Positions 5,843-6,977 of a stretch of DNA of 6,977 nucleotides are shown in pieces (position 1 is the stretch's first letter; each line of letters opens with the position of its first letter). The position numbers and the translations under genes are program-made. This stretch comes from DATGLE01 sp035294325 (GTDB taxonomy: Bacteria; Chloroflexota; Ktedonobacteria; Ktedonobacterales; Ktedonobacteraceae), in NCBI GenBank assembly GCA_035294325.1, contig DATGLE010000051.1, positions 1 to 6,977 on the forward strand, given 5' to 3'. The notes under the pieces are model-generated. The model was not told where the DNA came from. It worked only from the letters and a program-made list of their open reading frames with translations, and did no database searches.

Positions 5843-6677
5843 AGCTAATCATTACCTCGTCGCGGAGATCTTCCCAGATATCGTGATACAGTTGTACGAA
5901 GCGCGGATCGAAGCGAATTTCCGCCACCTTGCGCGGGCGCGGCAGATCGATGGTATAGATCCCCTTGACCGTGGCCGGTCCCGCCGTGAGAACGCATACG
6001 CGGTCAGCCAGCGAGATCGCTTCTTCCAGGTCGTGCGTGACGAAAACGACGGAGGCCGAGAGTGAGGACCAGAGATGGAGCAGTTCGTCCTCCATCAAGG
6101 TCCGCGTCTGCACATCGAGCGCGCTGAACGGCTCGTCCATCAGCAAGATCTGTGGCTCGTTGATAAAGGTCTGGGCCAGCGCCACGCGTTTGCGCATGCC
6201 GCCTGAGAGCTGGTGTGGATAGCGGTCCTCGAAGCCGGCAAGCCCGACGCGGGCGATCCAATCGCGTGCACGTGCGAACGCCTCTGATTTTGGCACTCCA
6301 CGAAATAGTGGACCGGAGGCGACGTTATTGAGCACATTCTTCCAGGGGAAGACCGCATCCGTCTGGAAGACATAGCCGATGCGCGGATCAATGCCCTGCA
6401 CAGGTTTGCCCATCACCTGCACTGAACCTTCGCTCGGCGGCTCCAGGCCCGAGATGAGGCCGAGGGTAGTAGACTTGCCGCAGCCAGTTGGGCCGATGAC
6501 CGCGCAGAACTCGCCGGGAGCGACGCTCAGCGTAAGGTCCCGCAGCGCCGTGTAGACCTGGCCCGCAGGCGTCAGAAACCGCTTGGTGACATTGCGTAAC
6601 TCGATGACCGGCTCGCCCCCGCTGGCCTGATTCTGTGGCAAAGATGATGAGTTTGTCGTAGGTCGAGCAGTGTTCAT
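5814..6677 (-). CDS. ABC transporter ATP-binding protein, NitT/TauT (SsuB/TauB-like) class
   Basis: A 287-residue cytoplasmic ATPase that powers the importer. All nucleotide-binding motifs are present: Walker A GPTGCGKST (62-70), Q-loop Gln105 in 'YVFQTDAVFPWKNV', signature LSGGM (157-161, the usual variant in this class), Walker B 'ILLMDEP' with D181/E182, D-loop SALD (185-188) and H-loop His215. The 'VFQTDAVFPWKNVLNNV' stretch and 'LPRPR' after the core are typical of SsuB/TauB-type ATPases. There is a polar N-terminal extension of about 24 residues. It is the first gene of the importer operon and overlaps the permease gene by 29 bases. The ATG at 6677 follows a purine-rich GGGAGAGAG ribosome site roughly 10-14 bases upstream. 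No TPP, FMN or other riboswitch was recognised in the leader, so thiamine or flavin precursor uptake is not supported by regulation. Confidence 0.96.
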   Translation of the reverse strand: MNTARPTTNSSSLPQNQASGGEPVIELRNVTKRFLTPAGQVYTALRDLTLSVAPGEFCAVIGPTGCGKSTTLGLISGLEPPSEGSVQVMGKPVQGIDPRIGYVFQTDAVFPWKNVLNNVASGPLFRGVPKSEAFARARDWIARVGLAGFEDRYPHQLSGGMRKRVALAQTFINEPQILLMDEPFSALDVQTRTLMEDELLHLWSSLSASVVFVTHDLEEAISLADRVCVLTAGPATVKGIYTIDLPRPRKVAEIRFDPRFVQLYHDIWEDLRDEVMISYERTKQQNQ

Positions 6678-6977
6678 TTTAAAAACTCTCTCCCGTGCGT
6701 AGCGGCACGATGATGAACGTTACCAACCAGAACCGAGATGTCCCCCGCCCCGGTACCTGGCGGCGCGCTTCGTCACGCCTGCCGGGCTGGTCGAGTGGCT
6801 GAAGGCTCGATGAGGCGCGCCGCTACGTAGATTTAAAACGCCTTGTGGTCCATCTTTATCGTACCCACGAGCCAGCGGGATATTGAGCAGCCGGTTCGCG
6901 GTTGCCGTTGGATGAATGAATGGTACTGTAAAGCTCACGCTGATAGTGTAGCCGGTGGGACGTAAACAGCGCATAAA
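6678..6977. other. Leader/intergenic region upstream of the importer operon
   Basis: This 300-base stretch has no gene I can support. A minus-strand frame is open from the window edge to a stop at 6720 (Met at 6974, 84 codons), but it shows no recognisable domain and low-complexity composition near its end. I see no convincing -35/-10 pair; a TTTAAA at about 6832-6837 and a TACGAT near 6860 on the minus strand are weak. The stretch is rich in inverted repeats between about 6698 and 6827. The importer's promoter presumably lies here or further upstream, outside the window. Confidence 0.5.
6698..6827. repeat. 130-bp segment bounded by 9-bp inverted repeats
   Basis: CGTAGCGGC at 6698-6706 is matched by GCCGCTACG at 6819-6827. 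A second inverted pair, GCGGCGCGC (6760-6768) and GCGCGCCGC (6815-6823), overlaps the right end. TTTTAAA-type sequences lie just outside both ends (6677-6683 and 6832-6838), also in inverted orientation. The layout could be a small non-autonomous element, a structured mRNA leader for the importer operon, or coincidence in GC-rich DNA. The left boundary is about 20 bases from the ATPase start codon. Confidence 0.4.

Noticed and set aside
6720..6974. 84-codon minus-strand open frame at the window edge
   Set aside because: It has no ribosome site in view and no recognisable domain, and its end overlaps the inverted-repeat segment. It could be the tail of a gene or a translated repeat cut by the window edge, but I cannot support it as a gene.
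6678..6977. Riboswitch (TPP, FMN or similar) in the importer leader
   Set aside because: NitT/TauT-type importers for thiamine or riboflavin precursors often have one, so I looked. No characteristic conserved core of either was seen.

Overview
The window looks like ordinary chromosome from a high-GC bacterium. It holds five complete protein-coding genes, all read from the minus strand. The style suggests a Chloroflexi-type organism, Ktedonobacteria in particular. The hints are a large Cache-HAMP-GAF-PAS histidine kinase paired with a KdpE-like regulator, a short 'LSAC' lipobox on the transporter binding protein, and many GC-rich intergenic palindromes. This placement is an impression from protein style, not a database result.

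In transcription order (high to low coordinates): positions 6678-6977 are a leader or intergenic stretch with inverted repeats and no convincing gene. Next comes a three-gene ABC importer of the NitT/TauT (nitrate/sulfonate/taurine-like) class: ATPase (5814-6677), permease (4970-5842, overlapping the ATPase by 29 bases) and lipoprotein solute-binding protein (3748-4785). A 184-base spacer carrying a perfect 22-bp hairpin separates permease from binding protein. A 287-base spacer (3461-3747) follows. It holds a near-continuous run of hairpins, including a perfect 26-bp palindrome, and then an extended -10 promoter for the next operon. That operon is a two-component system: a membrane histidine kinase (773-3460) and, 18 bases later, its OmpR/PhoB-class response regulator (2-754).

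The ATPase and permease would drive uptake of a small solute delivered by the lipoprotein; the substrate cannot be read from sequence. The kinase has an extracytoplasmic Cache-type sensor flanked by two membrane helices, so it probably senses a small ligand or condition outside the cell and phosphorylates the regulator on Asp56. Whether the kinase senses the importer's solute is open; only adjacency suggests it.

No defence island, mobile-element gene, CRISPR array or RNA gene is visible. The most unusual signal is non-coding. Two spacers carry different long perfect palindromes that begin TGT and end ACA. Both are set in a similar frame: a small GC-rich hairpin with a 3-base loop on each side, with short shared flank motifs. 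This may be a family of interspersed hairpin elements in this genome.
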